NCBI GenBank assembly: GCA_022710205.1
Contig: JAKLHJ010000046.1
Coordinates: 1 to 6,015 of the forward strand
DNA length: 6,015 nt
From: Patescibacteria group bacterium
GTDB taxonomy: Bacteria > Patescibacteriota > Minisyncoccia > Phycocordibacterales > UBA12445
Direction: 5' to 3'
The position numbers were made by a program, and so were the translations under genes. Below the pieces are notes generated by a model that searched no databases, was not told the DNA's origin, and saw only the letters and a list, made by a program, of their open reading frames with translations. Positions 4,402 to 6,015 of the stretch are shown one piece after another; within the stretch, counting starts at the first letter, position 1, and each line of letters begins with the position of its first letter.

Positions 4402-6015
4402 ATGAAGCGACTTCTTTTATTTATATTGCCAATTTTGATTATCGTTACCATAGCCTTCACTGGTTTTGGCATATTTCAAGTCAGGTCTGAAGAGGCAAGG
4501 CTTTTAGATGATCTGATGCGAAAAGCTAAAGCAGTAGCTGAGAGCATGGAGCTATCCGTAAAACATGTCCTCGAAAATAATAATATACGTGACGCGAGAT
4601 GGCTTGTTGAAAAATTCGAGAAGAGAGAAAGATTCCAGGGATGCGCCATTTATGATAAAGATGGCAGCGTTATGGCAATTACAGACAGATTTTCAGACTG
4701 GAAGGATAAAGATAAACCTTATTTGAAAGAAGCCATAACAAGCAAGGAAGCCCATGGGGCGATTGAAAAATTTAAAGAATATAGAGTATATAGCTATGTG
4801 CTGCCCATAGAGGACGATGCCGGAACTGTCACAGGGCTGGAAGAGATAATGTATGATACCTCCTATGTTTTTGATCAATTGGCCGAGCTTTGGAGACGTC
4901 TGAGTATAATTTTAATAGCATTAATCATAGCTATCGTATTGATCTCATTGCTCGTACAGCGGCAGATATTTACCGCGCCAGTCGAACAATTAACCGAGTG
5001 GTTTAAGCGATTCCAAAAGGGCGAAATAGATTCCACCCATCCCATCAAAGAAAAAGGCGAGCTTGGTAAATTGGCAAGCGAAGTGGAACAGGCCGCGCTC
5101 AGCATAAGAGTAGCCAGAAAGGCCGTAAGTGAGGAGGCTACGCAGAGAATACACAAAGAAGATCTGTGGACTGATGCGAAGTTAAAAGACGTGGTAAGGT
5201 CAAAATTAGGTGAAAATGCTTTAGTTATTGTATCAAATAGAGAACCGTACCTGCATGTAATGAATGAAATCACGGGCAAGGCAGAATGCACGCGCCCTGC
5301 CAGTGGTGTTGTAACCGCGCTCGATCCTATAATGCGCGCTTGCGGTGGGACGTGGATCGCCCACGGCAGCGCTAATGCCGATAAAAAATTTGTTAACTCC
5401 AAAAATAAACTCGCTGTTCCTCCCGGTGAAGATCGATATATCTTAAAAAGGGTATGGCTGTCGAAAGAAGAGGAAGATGGCTACTATTATGGGTTTTCAA
5501 ACGAAGGATTATGGCCATTATGCCATATAACTTATACCAGGCCTGTATTCAGGGAGTCGGATTGGCAAACCTATAAGAAAGTTAACCAGAAATTTGCTGA
5601 TAACGTATTGGAGGAATTACCCGCCAAGAAACCATTCATTTTTATTCAGGACTACCACTTTACCCTATTGCCTCAGATGATAAAAGCTAAAAGGCCCGAT
5701 GCTACTGTCGCTCTCTTCTGGCATATACCATGGCCTAACCCTGAAGTATTTTCGACATGCCCCTATCAGGCGGAAATTTTGGACGGTATGTTAGGATGTG
5801 ATTTAATAGGATTTCATGTTCAATATCACTGCAATAATTTTATCGATACGGCAAATAGATTTTTGGAATGTCGTATTGATACGGAAAAATTCAGCATAGT
5901 CCGCGCAAGTAAAGAGACGTTGGTACGATCGTTCCCGATTAGCGTGGATATTGCTATAAACTCAAGCGTTGATCAAAATGAAGAAGAAGAAATAGTCAAG
6001 ATCTGCAAAGAATGC
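4402..6015 (+). CDS. otsA: Membrane sensor-HAMP-trehalose-6-phosphate synthase fusion (GT20), partial at right edge
   Basis: 538 codons with no stop before the window ends. Residues 3-24 are a membrane helix; about 25-166 form an extracytoplasmic domain with a Cache/PAS-like stretch (CAIYDKDGSVMAI at 83-95, then an YSYVLPI and GLEEIMYD region); 167-185 are a second helix; about 189-240 match a HAMP linker (P193, L197, then KEKGELGKLASEVE). From about 271 comes a GT20 domain: VSNREPY (277-283), RPASGVVTALDP, GTWIAHGS, GFSNEGLWP, QDYHF (416-420) holding the catalytic-type aspartate D417, FWHIPWPNPE (439-448), and GFHVQYHCNNF (470-480). GT20 OtsA joins UDP-glucose and glucose-6-phosphate into trehalose-6-phosphate. 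The C-terminal nucleotide-binding half is beyond the window. GGAG at 4390-4393 fixes the ATG. Ordinary OtsA is soluble and lacks the first 270 residues, so membrane sensing may control activity directly (inference). Confidence 0.9.
   Translation, partial: MKRLLLFILPILIIVTIAFTGFGIFQVRSEEARLLDDLMRKAKAVAESMELSVKHVLENNNIRDARWLVEKFEKRERFQGCAIYDKDGSVMAITDRFSDWKDKDKPYLKEAITSKEAHGAIEKFKEYRVYSYVLPIEDDAGTVTGLEEIMYDTSYVFDQLAELWRRLSIILIALIIAIVLISLLVQRQIFTAPVEQLTEWFKRFQKGEIDSTHPIKEKGELGKLASEVEQAALSIRVARKAVSEEATQRIHKEDLWTDAKLKDVVRSKLGENALVIVSNREPYLHVMNEITGKAECTRPASGVVTALDPIMRACGGTWIAHGSANADKKFVNSKNKLAVPPGEDRYILKRVWLSKEEEDGYYYGFSNEGLWPLCHITYTRPVFRESDWQTYKKVNQKFADNVLEELPAKKPFIFIQDYHFTLLPQMIKAKRPDATVALFWHIPWPNPEVFSTCPYQAEILDGMLGCDLIGFHVQYHCNNFIDTANRFLECRIDTEKFSIVRASKETLVRSFPISVDIAINSSVDQNEEEEIVKICKEC

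Noticed and set aside
4875..5402. A 175-residue minus-strand frame
   Set aside because: It is antisense to the HAMP and GT20 coding region, whose family motifs are unambiguous.

Overview
The window reads as a chromosomal segment of an AT-leaning bacterium that uses ATA, AGA and AGG codons freely and has strong AGGAGG-type ribosome binding sites. A pyruvoyl-dependent arginine decarboxylase next to an agmatinase, DUF2934 and lysine-rich small proteins, and a membrane-anchored trehalose-6-phosphate synthase suggest an uncultured environmental lineage (Omnitrophota or a relative in the Planctomycetes-Verrucomicrobia-Chlamydiae neighbourhood). That placement is inference; there is no rRNA or marker gene to test it.

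Region 1 (1-2066) is one compact plus-strand gene run: the 3' end of an unrecognised gene, a 54-residue DUF2934 protein, an agmatinase-family ureohydrolase (speB-like), a pyruvoyl-dependent arginine decarboxylase (pdaD-like) and a 36-residue lysine-rich protein, closed by a clear intrinsic terminator. The two enzymes together give arginine to agmatine to putrescine plus urea.

Region 2 (2067-2587) has no convincing gene. It is dense in inverted repeats, carries a sigma70-type promoter inside one of them, and holds a nested three-way-junction-like structure plus copies of a short motif containing TCGACTGCTGTC. It looks like repeat or small-RNA DNA.

Region 3 (2588-4057) holds four plus-strand genes: an exported or lipoprotein-like protein of unknown function, a small single-pass membrane protein, a zeta-toxin/COG4185-type P-loop protein and a 50-residue partner that looks like its antitoxin. 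The block is bracketed by near-identical 23-bp direct repeats (2469-2491 and 4145-4167), so it may be an acquired cassette.

Region 4 (4058-6015) begins with a repeat-bearing gap, then a second promoter, a leader of about 100 nt with a palindrome and a terminator/attenuator, and then a long gene running off the right edge. Its product has two membrane segments around a probable extracytoplasmic sensor, a HAMP linker, and a GT20 trehalose-6-phosphate synthase domain. This sensor-enzyme fusion with its own attenuator-like leader is the most interesting item here. The polyamine and trehalose genes could both serve stress adaptation, but nothing in the sequence ties their regulation together.
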